Positions 1 to 6,567 are shown, numbered from the stretch's first letter. The stretch is 15,111 nucleotides of DNA from Deltaproteobacteria bacterium (GCA_030605675.1 JAUWHV010000110.1:1-15111), one strand, 5' to 3'. Numbers and translations: made by a program. The notes: a model not told the origin generated them from the letters alone.

Positions 1-1
1 A

Positions 2-109
2 CAGGTGGTAGTCAGAGATATGATGACCCGCGATCAGCACGAGGTACCTGTTGATGATGTAATTTCAGCAGTGGAGAGTCTAATCCGGGCAAACGGGAAA
101 AGTGACTAA
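2..109 (+). CDS. C-terminal tail of a class II aminoacyl-tRNA synthetase-like protein (partial)
   Basis: An open frame enters from the left edge and ends at TAA (107-109), giving 35 residues. The tail reads VVVRDMMTRDQHEVPVDDVI followed by a short helix. A beta strand with V-x-V-R-D-M, then a polar turn with Q, then a VP-x-D/E-x-x hinge and helix, is typical of the end of the anticodon-binding domain of class II synthetases, especially HisRS and also GlyRS. This is a resemblance only; 35 residues cannot fix the family. It is the only gene on the plus strand and converges on glnB, with a 176-bp gap that holds an inverted-repeat element. Confidence 0.45.
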   Translation, partial: QVVVRDMMTRDQHEVPVDDVISAVESLIRANGKSD

Positions 110-114
110 GTTTG

Positions 115-224
115 AAGTGAGCTAAAATGCCTAAAGTTGTGGTGCGCGCTTTCAGCGCGGTTAATATAAATAGATGGAGCGAAGCGATACCTTAACTTTA
201 GGCACTTCAAACTTTAGTTCACTT
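115..224. repeat. Imperfect inverted-repeat element with central hairpin
   Basis: The arms at 115-138 and 194-224 are reverse complements (AAGTGA-R-CTAAA... and TGCCTAAAGTT), except for a 7-nt insertion in the right arm. Inside, CGCGCT-TTC-AGCGCG (145-159) forms a perfect 6-bp hairpin. The whole looks like a non-coding, folded, mobile-repeat-like unit between two convergent genes. It has no T-run, so it is not a standard terminator, although it could still stop or process either transcript. Confidence 0.6.
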
Positions 225-285
225 AAGGCACTGTTCCGGCTTGTCCGGATTAGGTCAAGGACAATCCGCATATTAAGGTTATTTC

Positions 286-624
286 CTAAATAGCATCCTT
301 TCCGTATTCACCAGTCCTGACCCTGATGACCTCTTCTATAGGTAGTACAAAGATCTTTCCGTCTCCGATTTTCCCTGTATAGGCAGATTCCTTGATTTTT
401 GCCACCACCTGGTCTACCTGAGCTGCATCTACGATTATCTCAAGCTTGACCTTGGGGATGAAATCTACTACGTACTCCGCACCTCTATAGACCTCTTTAT
501 GCCCTTTCTGACGACCATAACCCTTGACTTCGGAAATTGTCATTCCCTTGATGCCGATCTCGTTCAGGGTCTCCTTCACGTCGTCCAGCTTGAAGGGCTT
601 TATAATTGCTTCTATTTTCTTCAT
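286..624 (-). CDS. glnB: Nitrogen regulatory protein PII (GlnB/GlnK family)
   Basis: This 112-residue protein has the usual PII length. It is a trimeric cytosolic sensor of 2-oxoglutarate, ATP and ADP that controls nitrogen metabolism and docks on AmtB. The T-loop runs from about residue 37 to 55 and carries Tyr46 and Tyr51 (RGAEYVVDFIPK), the latter being the uridylylation site in proteobacteria. The B-loop is TGKIGDGK (83-90), and R101 and R103 close the nucleotide site. Asp54 is more usual in GlnB than in GlnK, whereas the position just after amtB is typical of GlnK, so the exact paralogue name is uncertain. The start ATG has a perfect AAGGAGG six bases upstream. It is the last gene of the amtB operon and is separated from amtB by a stem-loop, so its level probably follows the sigma-54 promoter at 2102-2117. 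Confidence 0.97.
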   Translation of the reverse strand: MKKIEAIIKPFKLDDVKETLNEIGIKGMTISEVKGYGRQKGHKEVYRGAEYVVDFIPKVKLEIIVDAAQVDQVVAKIKESAYTGKIGDGKIFVLPIEEVIRVRTGEYGKDAI

Positions 625-650
625 GGATTCCTCCTTAATCAGGTATATAA

Positions 651-688
651 GGACGAACAGAATGCGCCATGCATTTTCTTGTCCGTCC
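651..688 (-). other. Intercistronic stem-loop between amtB and glnB
   Basis: In the minus-strand RNA, GGACGGACA pairs with TGTTCGTCC as a 9-bp stem with one G-U wobble (680-688 with 651-659). An inner stem AATGC/GCATT (661-665 with 671-675) closes a 5-nt loop. There is no T-run after it, so it is not an obvious terminator. It more likely stabilises or processes the amtB-glnB message. Confidence 0.5.
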
Positions 689-699
689 TGGGGGATTAT

Positions 700-1914
700 T
701 TATAGGGAATACCCGATTTCACTGTGCTGAGTGATATCCAGGCCCTGGACCTCTTCTTCTGTGGTTACCCTAAGCCCCACAATAACATCAACTATTTTGA
801 GAATTATTAGAGTACCAATAAATGAGTATGCCATGGTGGCCCCAACTGCTGTTGCCTGGATTACAAGCTGGTGGGGATTTCCAAAGAACAGACCGTTTGC
901 ACCGCCGGGATTCACGGCAATTGAGGCAAAGAGTCCTGTGGCCAATGCACCCCATATGCCCCCGATACCGTGAATTCCCATCACGTCCAAGGCGTCATCG
1001 TAGCCAAGCCTGGATTTGGCCAGCACAGCCAGATAACAGAGCACACCAGCAACGAGTCCTATAATTACAGCCGATATCGGACCCACAAACCCAGCAGCAG
1101 GGGTAATGGCAACCAATCCTGCCACTGCACCGGAGGCGGCCCCAAGGGTTGTGGGCTTTCCCCGGAGTAGCCATTCAGCAATAATCCATGAGAGAGCGGC
1201 CGCTCCAGTTGCCACCTGCGTAGTAAAGAAGGCCAATGCAGCGGTTCCGTCGGCTGCAAGGGCACTGCCCGCGTTAAACCCAAACCAGCCAAACCACAAT
1301 ATGCCGGCCCCCAGAACGGTCATCGGCAGGTTGTTCGGATGAAATGACTTACGCCCCCATCCTTTTCTCTTGCCTATTATCATGGCAGCCGCCAAGGCTG
1401 CAAAGCCGCAATTGATATGGATTACTGTCCCCCCAGCAAAGTCCAGTGCCCCCATGCTTCCAAGCCATCCGCCGCCCCAGACCCAGTGACAGATAGGCAT
1501 GTAGATCAGGGAACTCCACAGCACGGTGAATATCAAAAAGGCAGAAAATTTCATTCTTTCGGCAAAGCCACCGGTTATTAGGGCCGGAGTCAAGATGGCA
1601 AACATCAGTTGAAATGCGCAGAAGAGCAAATCCGGTATAGTATCGGAGTAGGGGCCTGCTTTTGTGCCCACGCCCTTTAGCCACATCCAGTCAAGGTTTC
1701 CTGTGAGTCCACCGATGTCAGGGCCAAATGCCAGGGAGTAACCATAGACAACCCAAATAATAGAGACTATTCCCAGGCAGATGAAACTCTGCATAATGGT
1801 GCCAAGGACGTTCTTGGAACGTACAAGTCCACCGTAAAATAACGCCAGCCCCGGTGTCATGAGCATAACAAGGGCACTGGCTATTAACATAAAGGCTGTA
1901 TCACCTGTATTCAT
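700..1914 (-). CDS. amtB: Ammonium transporter (Amt/AmtB family)
   Basis: This 404-residue integral membrane protein has the usual length and the Amt pattern of about 11 transmembrane helices. It conducts ammonium into the cell as a trimer and is blocked by PII. Visible signatures are the N-terminal GDTAFMLIASALVML-TPGLALFYGG segment, the Phe-gate region FQLMFAILTPALITGGFAER, the CHWVWGGGWL motif, the Asp and first pore His in DFAGGTVIHINCG, and the second pore His in DVMGIHGIGGIWG. The start at 1914 is preceded by AAAGGAATAGGATA, a moderate ribosome site. It lies 41 bp after a 27-codon ORF that imitates its own N-terminus and 75 bp before glnB. Transcription most likely begins at the sigma-54 element 2102-2117. 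No lesions are visible. Confidence 0.97.
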   Translation of the reverse strand: MNTGDTAFMLIASALVMLMTPGLALFYGGLVRSKNVLGTIMQSFICLGIVSIIWVVYGYSLAFGPDIGGLTGNLDWMWLKGVGTKAGPYSDTIPDLLFCAFQLMFAILTPALITGGFAERMKFSAFLIFTVLWSSLIYMPICHWVWGGGWLGSMGALDFAGGTVIHINCGFAALAAAMIIGKRKGWGRKSFHPNNLPMTVLGAGILWFGWFGFNAGSALAADGTAALAFFTTQVATGAAALSWIIAEWLLRGKPTTLGAASGAVAGLVAITPAAGFVGPISAVIIGLVAGVLCYLAVLAKSRLGYDDALDVMGIHGIGGIWGALATGLFASIAVNPGGANGLFFGNPHQLVIQATAVGATMAYSFIGTLIILKIVDVIVGLRVTTEEEVQGLDITQHSEIGYSL

Positions 1915-1955
1915 TATCCTATTCCTTTCGTTTCAATCAAATTAAGTGTTGCAGG

Positions 1956-2039
1956 CTATTTTCTCCCCAGAGCGATCAGCAATACCAGTGCTGCCGCAGT
2001 CAGTATAAATGCAGTATCTCCTGGTTGATTCTGAGCCAT
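1956..2039 (-). CDS. 27-residue peptide resembling the AmtB N-terminus
   Basis: ATG at 2037-2039 and TAG at 1956-1958 enclose 27 codons, with GAAGAAGG just upstream as ribosome site. Residues 7-21 read GDTAFILTAAALVLL, which aligns without gaps to GDTAFMLIASALVML near the start of AmtB, encoded 41 bp downstream. The peptide then ends with IALGRK, leaving a half or single transmembrane helix with a basic tail. Most matching codons differ at third positions from those in amtB, so the likeness is kept at protein level rather than being a fresh DNA duplication. It is the first ORF after the predicted sigma-54 start (about 2091). Function is unknown. It could be a membrane micropeptide acting on AmtB, a translational leader, or a conserved duplicate remnant. 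Confidence 0.6.
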   Translation of the reverse strand: MAQNQPGDTAFILTAAALVLLIALGRK

Positions 2040-2101
2040 ATACCTTCTTCTCTCTTGGGATTTGCATTTTTGTAACCTTGCCAACTAAAAGTGTAATATT
2101 C

Positions 2102-2117
2102 AGCAAGTCTGATGCCA
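2102..2117 (-). promoter_or_regulatory. Sigma-54 (-24/-12) promoter of the peptide-amtB-glnB operon
   Basis: The minus strand reads TGGCAT-CAGAC-TTGCT, one mismatch from the consensus TGGCAC-N5-TTGC(A/T), with exact GG-N10-GC spacing. Predicted transcription start is near 2091, about 52 nt before the 27-codon ORF. Sigma-54 promoters commonly drive amtB/glnK genes, which supports the call. Confidence 0.85.
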
Positions 2118-2194
2118 CGACCGGAGTTTTCATCCAACCTCCTGTTTTCTTTAATTTTTAGAGCTTTGGATACTTCTTTTACACAAGATAAAAG

Positions 2195-2238
2195 CTACAT
2201 ATTTGTAGTTTTGATCCCTAAATATTACACATTTGTAG
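2195..2238. promoter_or_regulatory. Paired TACA-N4-TGTA operators upstream of amtB operon
   Basis: Two exact palindromes, TACATATTTGTA (2196-2207) and TACACATTTGTA (2226-2237), lie 30 bp apart centre to centre. The middle of the pair is 113 bp upstream of the -12 GC of the sigma-54 element, the usual enhancer distance. The right-hand site overlaps the stop codon of the small ORF 2225-2299. The binding protein is inferred, not shown. Confidence 0.7.
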
Positions 2239-2299
2239 CTAACAGTATGACAACCAAGTGGCCATTTCCCGAACCGGCTTTAACTGAGTATCTGATCAT
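2225..2299 (-). CDS. Possible 24-residue small ORF with strong ribosome site
   Basis: ATG at 2297-2299 (or the in-frame TTG at 2300-2302) follows AAGGAGGAG (2308-2316) at good spacing and runs 24 codons to TAA (2225-2227). The product starts MIRYSVKAGSGNGH and ends with a short hydrophobic run (LVVILLATNV). I do not recognise it. It sits about 108 nt after the predicted start of the third sigma-54-like unit (2419-2434), in the region before the amtB operon, so it may be a small protein or a leader peptide. The strong ribosome site and the promoter are the main support; the peptide itself is too short to judge. Confidence 0.4.
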   Translation of the reverse strand: MIRYSVKAGSGNGHLVVILLATNV

Positions 2300-2418
2300 C
2301 AAATTATCTCCTCCTTTTTTTTCTTGCTGTTTTATTTTATTAATAAATCTGACGACGTTTTTATGGTCTCATGATGCCGTCAGCCGTCACGCTGTATTCG
2401 AGTTATATCTGATCTATA

Positions 2419-2434
2419 CTCAATATTGATGCCA
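2419..2434 (-). promoter_or_regulatory. Third sigma-54-like element (degenerate -12)
   Basis: The minus strand reads TGGCAT-CAATA-TTGAG. The -24 box equals that of the amtB promoter and shares TGGCATCA with it, but the -12 has GA where GC is expected. It lies 124 bp downstream of the operator pair 2524-2565, one helical turn more than the 113-114 bp of the other two units. It may be weak or decayed. Confidence 0.45.
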
Positions 2435-2523
2435 GACATGGTTTCCAGCATTTTTTGTTGTCAAAACAGTTTGTTATAAACAGAAATAATGGGAAGTGAA
2501 GAGAGAGGCTATTTGATTATCAT

Positions 2524-2565
2524 TACATTATTGTAAGATTGAATCCGTTTTTATACAAACTCGTA
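2524..2565. promoter_or_regulatory. Paired TACA-N4-TGTA operators downstream of the regulator gene
   Basis: An exact site, TACATTATTGTA (2524-2535), and a one-mismatch site, TACAAACTCGTA (2554-2565), are again exactly 30 bp apart. They lie between the regulator stop codon (2578) and the third sigma-54-like element. Confidence 0.6.
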
Positions 2566-2577
2566 AGTTCCTATGGA

Positions 2578-3423
2578 TTAACCTGATCCGGGCGGGCGCA
2601 AACCATATTTCTTGATACGGTAACCTATCTGCCGTTGAGTCAGGCCCAGGTCCCTGGCAGCTCTGACCTGGACCCACCCGTGACGACGAAGAGCGGCTTC
2701 AACTTCCTCACGTTCAAGGTCCTTCAAAGAGCGTGTGCGTTTTTCCAGGACCTCATATATGGCTTTGCTCGTCCCAATGATATTGCGTCGGCTGTGAGGT
2801 CTGCGGACTTCTGCTCGAAGGGACCGGTTTTCCTCCATCAGGCTCTTTTCCTTGCAGCAGATGGTCTGGTGGAGTTTGAGGAACTGGGTGATCAATATGG
2901 CCACCTTAGTGAGAAAACGAATGTCTTCCTCAAAGGACACCTCCGGACCGAAAAGACGGTCTACGGCAACCACTCCCACAGGCTTCTTGCGAAGAATAAT
3001 AGGCACGCCGATAAAGGAGAGCTTGTCCTTGCTCAGGAGACTCGGGTACTGGATCACATTCAGGAACACTGGTTCGCTATGAATGCCCGGCACCACAAAC
3101 GGAGAACATGTTTGAAGGATTTTCTTGCAAACAGCCTCATTCAGGCTGAAAACTCCCCATTTATCTTCTTTATATGTCAGGCCGTAAGATGCCCTTATGC
3201 TCAAAATGCTACCCGTCTCATCCAGTAGGACCAGAGTGGCGCGTTCCATGAAAAGTGTGGTGTGGAGGACGTGCAGGATTTGGGATAGGGCCTTGTCGAG
3301 ATGCAGGGCTGAGCCCACGACCTGCGAGATTTCGTAGATGGCCCGCAATTCAAGGGCCTCTATTTCTGACACCTTTGCTGAAAGTAACGGAATACTGTCT
3401 ACACAGTCCTTAATCTGAGTCAT
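2578..3423 (-). CDS. NifA-like regulator lacking the AAA+ domain (GAF + Fis-type HTH)
   Basis: From ATG 3423 this is 281 residues. An N-terminal GAF domain (about residues 30-190) of the NifA type is followed by a short helix and NIIGTSKAIYEVLEK (214-228), which in NifA proteins is the first strand of the AAA+ domain. The sequence then jumps, in frame, to SLKDLEREEVEAAL and a Fis-type HTH with GLTQRQIGYRIKKYGL (about 236-275), the normal C-terminus of NifA. The roughly 230-240 residues with Walker A, GAFTGA and Walker B are absent, so it cannot itself open a sigma-54 complex. An in-frame TTG at 3456 is possible, but it overlaps the -12 box at 3452-3467, so I prefer ATG 3423. It probably binds nearby enhancers as a repressor, competitor or partner of a complete activator. 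It may be autoregulated. A recent deletion or assembly error is the alternative. Confidence 0.8.
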   Translation of the reverse strand: MTQIKDCVDSIPLLSAKVSEIEALELRAIYEISQVVGSALHLDKALSQILHVLHTTLFMERATLVLLDETGSILSIRASYGLTYKEDKWGVFSLNEAVCKKILQTCSPFVVPGIHSEPVFLNVIQYPSLLSKDKLSFIGVPIILRKKPVGVVAVDRLFGPEVSFEEDIRFLTKVAILITQFLKLHQTICCKEKSLMEENRSLRAEVRRPHSRRNIIGTSKAIYEVLEKRTRSLKDLEREEVEAALRRHGWVQVRAARDLGLTQRQIGYRIKKYGLRPPGSG

Positions 3424-3451
3424 ATGCTCTTTCTCTTTAAAGAGGACCATT

Positions 3452-3467
3452 AGCAAAGATCGTTCCG
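3452..3467 (-). promoter_or_regulatory. Sigma-54 (-24/-12) promoter of the NifA-like regulator
   Basis: The minus strand reads CGGAAC-GATCT-TTGCT, matching the consensus at GG, A, C and the whole TTGCT -12 box with exact GG-N10-GC spacing. Predicted start is near 3441, 18 nt before ATG 3423. It supports the shorter protein start. Confidence 0.7.
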
Positions 3468-3544
3468 TAACTGCTGAATAGGATTTTTCTCTTAAAATTC
3501 AGGTAGTAATAGATTTTAGTCAATGGTTTTAAAAAAACGAAAAA

Positions 3545-3590
3545 TTACATAGATGTAACTTAAGAGGGATAAGATATGACAAAATTGTAG
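3545..3590. promoter_or_regulatory. Paired TACA-N4-TGTA operators upstream of the regulator
   Basis: An exact palindrome, TACATAGATGTA (3546-3557; the flanks extend it to TTACAT-AG-ATGTAA), and a one-mismatch site, GACAAAATTGTA (3578-3589), are 32 bp apart. The pair centre is 114 bp upstream of the -12 GC at 3453-3454. The rest of the 3591-3796 gap shows only short inverted repeats (GGAAAGC at 3766-3772 with GCTTTCC at 3786-3792; CGGTCT/AGACCG near 3732-3753) and no gene. Confidence 0.65.
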
Positions 3591-3796
3591 TTAGACGATT
3601 TGGCAGCACGGATGCGGATGGTTATCCCAAAGCCTCCCCTTACCCGATTATACCTTAATTAACGGCTTGCCGATTTCAGCTCATGCTCGATGCGCTCAGC
3701 TAAAAACATTTCCCTTATTACATTCCTTGGGCGGTCTCGATCCACGCAGACCGGCGAAGGAGGTCGGAAAGCCTTTTGCTGCCTTGCTTTCCACTT

Positions 3797-5491
3797 TTAC
3801 ATCTTCCCCCGCCTCAGGATTGAAACCAGCAGCCAGAAGCCCATGATCCCGGCCACCAGAAAGCCTGAAAGGCCGATAATAGGTATCTCATGCCATTTGG
3901 GCGGGATATCCGCTAAAACGATCAAGGAGGAACCAATAATCTGGGCGGCCAGCACTATGGCAAAGGAAATACGATTACTGATCCTGTCGTGGCTTGAGAG
4001 CAAGGGTTCCAGACCCTGGTGCTCGAACTCCATCTTCAGCTTGCCCTGCCTGGCCAGCTTCAGGATTTCACGGAGTTCACCCGGTATTTCCTTGAGAAGC
4101 TGTAAAATTTCAATGCTGTAGTCCGCCATGTCACCGGCAATGCGTCTGGGATGGAGACGATTTTTCTTGATTTGCTGGATAAGTGGCGTGGCCCGCTCTA
4201 TAGAATTAAAGTCCGGGTCCAGGACCCTGCCGACGCCCTCTACCGTGCTCAGCGCCTTCATCATGAGGAACATATCCGGCGGAATCCTTATTCGATGTCT
4301 TGAAGCCGTTTTCAGGAGTAGTTGAAGCATCTTTCCCATTTCCAACTCCTTAAGTGGCCGGTACAGGTACTGGTCCATGAACTCCGCCATGTCCCTGTGA
4401 AGTGATGCAATATCCGGTTCCTTTTCCCATTCAGTAAGCCTCAGCAGGGCGTCTACCGCCTTTACCTCATCCTTATTGGCAGAGGCCGCCACCATGTCCA
4501 CAAAGTCTTCCCTGCTCTTCCGGCTGATACGGCCCATCATCCCGAAATCCAGATAGCAAATGACATTGTCCGGAAGAATGAAGATGTTCCCCGGGTGCGG
4601 ATCTGCGTGGAAAAACCCGTGCACGAAAATCTGTTTCATAATGAGATCAAAGCCCCTACGGGCGATCTCGCACGGGTCGAGACTGCTATCTTTCATGAGT
4701 TGGATGTTATTAGCCTTGACGCCGTCAATATACTCCATGGTGAGAACCCGGCTGGTTGTCATCTCACGATATACTTTCGGGACGTAAACAGTGAGATCGC
4801 CAGCGAACTGGCCTGCAAAACGCTCCATATGGGAGGCCTCCAGCGTGTAATCAAGCTCCTTTTCCAGTGTGCGGGAGAATTCTTCCACTATCCTGCTAGG
4901 ACGGTGGACATCCCAGCCTGCGAGATGTCGTTCCATGAGGGTGGCCAGGTGGAGCATGATCTCCATGTCCACCTCGATGGTCTTGCGGATGTCCGGCCGT
5001 TGGACCTTGATAACCACCTCGTCCTCACTGGCGAGCATGGCCCTGTGTACCTGTCCCAGGGAAGCCGAGGCGAGAGGGGACTCATCGAAGGTCTGAAAAA
5101 TTTCGTCAATGGGAGCGCCAAGCTCCGATTTAATGATCCTCTTGGCCTCAGCGCAGTCGAAGGAAGGAACATGGTCCTGCAACTTCTCAAGTTCCTGCAT
5201 GAACTCCACAGGTAAAAGGTCAGGACGGGTTGAGAGGACCTGGCCCAGCTTGACGAACGTCGGGCCCAGCTCCTCCAGAGCCATTCTTACCCGCTCCGCC
5301 CTGGAAAGCGACTCTATCTTTTCCCGCCTTTTCCGGGATATCATCTGGAGGCCGATCTCCAGATACTGCTCTACCTTCAGAATGTCCACCATGTCGCCGA
5401 ATCCGTACTTGAAAAGCACAGAAAGAATTTGACGGTAGCGCTGAACATGGTGATATGTGCGTCCGATGATACCTATTTTACGGATGATCAA
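3797..5491 (-). CDS. AarF/ABC1/UbiB family protein kinase-like protein
   Basis: The 564-residue protein has the full UbiB-family length. Members are atypical kinase-fold ATPases needed for isoprenoid quinone synthesis or lipid handling at membranes. The family KxGQ motif is KLGQVLSTRPDLLP (from residue 81), and the Ala-rich loop replacing the Gly-rich loop is PLASASLGQVH (139-149). The VIK lysine is near 162, the catalytic loop is HADPHPGN (295-302), and the DFG is in YLDFGMMGR (315-317). Two C-terminal transmembrane helices (about 505-560) anchor it. The start is TTG at 5491 with AAGGAGG five bases upstream; the first 14 nt overlap the end of the upstream patatin gene, implying translational coupling. 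The substrate is unknown. The ubiquinone role of E. coli UbiB may not apply to an anaerobe using menaquinone, so no symbol is given. Confidence 0.93.
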   Translation of the reverse strand: MIIRKIGIIGRTYHHVQRYRQILSVLFKYGFGDMVDILKVEQYLEIGLQMISRKRREKIESLSRAERVRMALEELGPTFVKLGQVLSTRPDLLPVEFMQELEKLQDHVPSFDCAEAKRIIKSELGAPIDEIFQTFDESPLASASLGQVHRAMLASEDEVVIKVQRPDIRKTIEVDMEIMLHLATLMERHLAGWDVHRPSRIVEEFSRTLEKELDYTLEASHMERFAGQFAGDLTVYVPKVYREMTTSRVLTMEYIDGVKANNIQLMKDSSLDPCEIARRGFDLIMKQIFVHGFFHADPHPGNIFILPDNVICYLDFGMMGRISRKSREDFVDMVAASANKDEVKAVDALLRLTEWEKEPDIASLHRDMAEFMDQYLYRPLKELEMGKMLQLLLKTASRHRIRIPPDMFLMMKALSTVEGVGRVLDPDFNSIERATPLIQQIKKNRLHPRRIAGDMADYSIEILQLLKEIPGELREILKLARQGKLKMEFEHQGLEPLLSSHDRISNRISFAIVLAAQIIGSSLIVLADIPPKWHEIPIIGLSGFLVAGIMGFWLLVSILRRGKM

Positions 5492-6464
5492 AACCTCCTC
5501 CTTTACCCGTCAAAGGCCGAATTTGAGCCTTGGCCTCCTGGTATCCCCCGGCAATGGCTTCATTAGCCCGATGAAACTCCAGTAATCGAATGTGTCCAAG
5601 TTTTGGTCGAATCAGCAAATCCGGAGGATAGACCTGCAGCCCTGTGACAGCAATCCGATTTTCCATAATGTAGATAGAGTTTATTAATACTTCAAAAATG
5701 CTCGGCAACGGGTCCTGGCCCATCCATTGCCTGATCTGTTTGAAGGCCGGGACATCAAGCATCCCAAGCTCTTTGTTTATAAGAGCCGATATCCTGGTTT
5801 TTACTGTGGGGTTCAGTCCGGCTTCAGCGCCTGACACAACCGGGCTGACGCCGGCAATGGGTGCAAGTCTGGTCGCTCTCTTGGTCACGATATCGCGGCT
5901 GAGATCAACAGCGATGACAAAATCAGCTCCCATTTCCCTCACTACACTTACAGGAACGGGATTGACCATGCCGCCGTCGACCAGAATCTTACCGTTTTTT
6001 CTCACTGGCGTGAAAATACCTGGGAAAGAGATACTGGCTCTTACAGCTTCAATAACGTCTCCGTCTTGTATGACTACTTCATGACCCGTGGTCAGGTCTG
6101 TGGTTACAGCGCGAAAGGGAATGGGGAGTTCTTCGATATTTTTTTCCTCCACGTGGCTCCGTATAAAATCAGCGACTTTCATCCCGTCGATAAGTCCGGA
6201 CTTGGGGAACACGATATCGAAGAAATGGAGGATATGTTTCCAGTCGAATTGCAGGACAATCTTTTCCAGCTCATTGATCTTTCCGGAAGCGTAGACTGCC
6301 CCTATCATGGCGCCGATGCTGGTGCCGGCCACGCAGTCCACGCGTATACCTGCTTCGCTCAGGGCCTGGATCACTCCTATATGGGCCCACCCGCGAGCAG
6401 AGCCGCTGCCCAGGGCCAGGCCTATTTTTTTAGGATGTCTCCGGTTATGGTCTGATAAACTCAA
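5478..6464 (-). CDS. Patatin-like phospholipase (RssA/NTE type)
   Basis: The 328-residue protein has a patatin domain in its first 200 or so residues: oxyanion loop GSGSARGWAHIG (19-30), nucleophile elbow GTSIG with Ser49, and the dyad Asp in DGGMVNPVPV (Asp163). Such enzymes are serine acyl hydrolases acting on phospholipids or lysophospholipids, usually cytosolic or at the inner membrane. The C-terminal 100 residues lack a recognised domain. No signal peptide is seen. The start is a TTG at 6464 with a weak ribosome site; an upstream ATG is out of frame. The gene overlaps the AarF/UbiB-like gene by 14 nt, so the pair forms one unit and may work together on membrane lipids; that last point is inference. 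Confidence 0.92.
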   Translation of the reverse strand: MSLSDHNRRHPKKIGLALGSGSARGWAHIGVIQALSEAGIRVDCVAGTSIGAMIGAVYASGKINELEKIVLQFDWKHILHFFDIVFPKSGLIDGMKVADFIRSHVEEKNIEELPIPFRAVTTDLTTGHEVVIQDGDVIEAVRASISFPGIFTPVRKNGKILVDGGMVNPVPVSVVREMGADFVIAVDLSRDIVTKRATRLAPIAGVSPVVSGAEAGLNPTVKTRISALINKELGMLDVPAFKQIRQWMGQDPLPSIFEVLINSIYIMENRIAVTGLQVYPPDLLIRPKLGHIRLLEFHRANEAIAGGYQEAKAQIRPLTGKGGGFDHP

Positions 6465-6545
6465 GGTCTTTTATCCATTTTTGTTTGTTACTTCAGATAG
6501 AATTCGGCACTCGGCTTGCTCCCAAGCATAGCCCTATTCTCCAGG

Positions 6546-6567
6546 CAGGTCGAATAAAATCGACCTG
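6546..6567. repeat. Perfect 8-bp hairpin
   Basis: CAGGTCGA-ATAAAA-TCGACCTG forms an 8-bp perfect stem with a 6-nt loop directly at the left end of the repeat element 6565-6775. It lacks a T-run on either strand. It may be a structural end of the element or an upstream hairpin of the patatin transcript. Confidence 0.5.

Noticed and set aside
225..285. Intrinsic terminator after glnB (TCCGG-CTTGT-CCGGA)
   Set aside because: The stem is only 5 bp and no T-run follows on the minus strand.
2064..2077. Second GG-N10-GC match (AAGG...ATGC) before the 27-codon ORF
   Set aside because: Only the invariant dinucleotides fit; the flanking -24 and -12 bases do not. The element at 2102-2117 is far better.
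1942..2133. 63-codon minus-strand ORF with a strong AGGAGG ribosome site
   Set aside because: Its start lies upstream of the predicted sigma-54 transcription start and the -24/-12 element lies inside it; it also overlaps the better-supported 27-codon ORF in another frame, and its sequence does not look like a protein.
2112..2429. 105-codon plus-strand ORF
   Set aside because: It crosses the operators and two promoter elements, has atypical composition and no family signature.
2134..2577. NifA upstream sites (TGT-N10-ACA)
   Set aside because: I checked each TGT in this interval and none has ACA at the correct distance.
6501..6510. AATTCGGCAC resembling a cloning adaptor
   Set aside because: The match is only about ten bases and then diverges; the surroundings are normal intergenic sequence.
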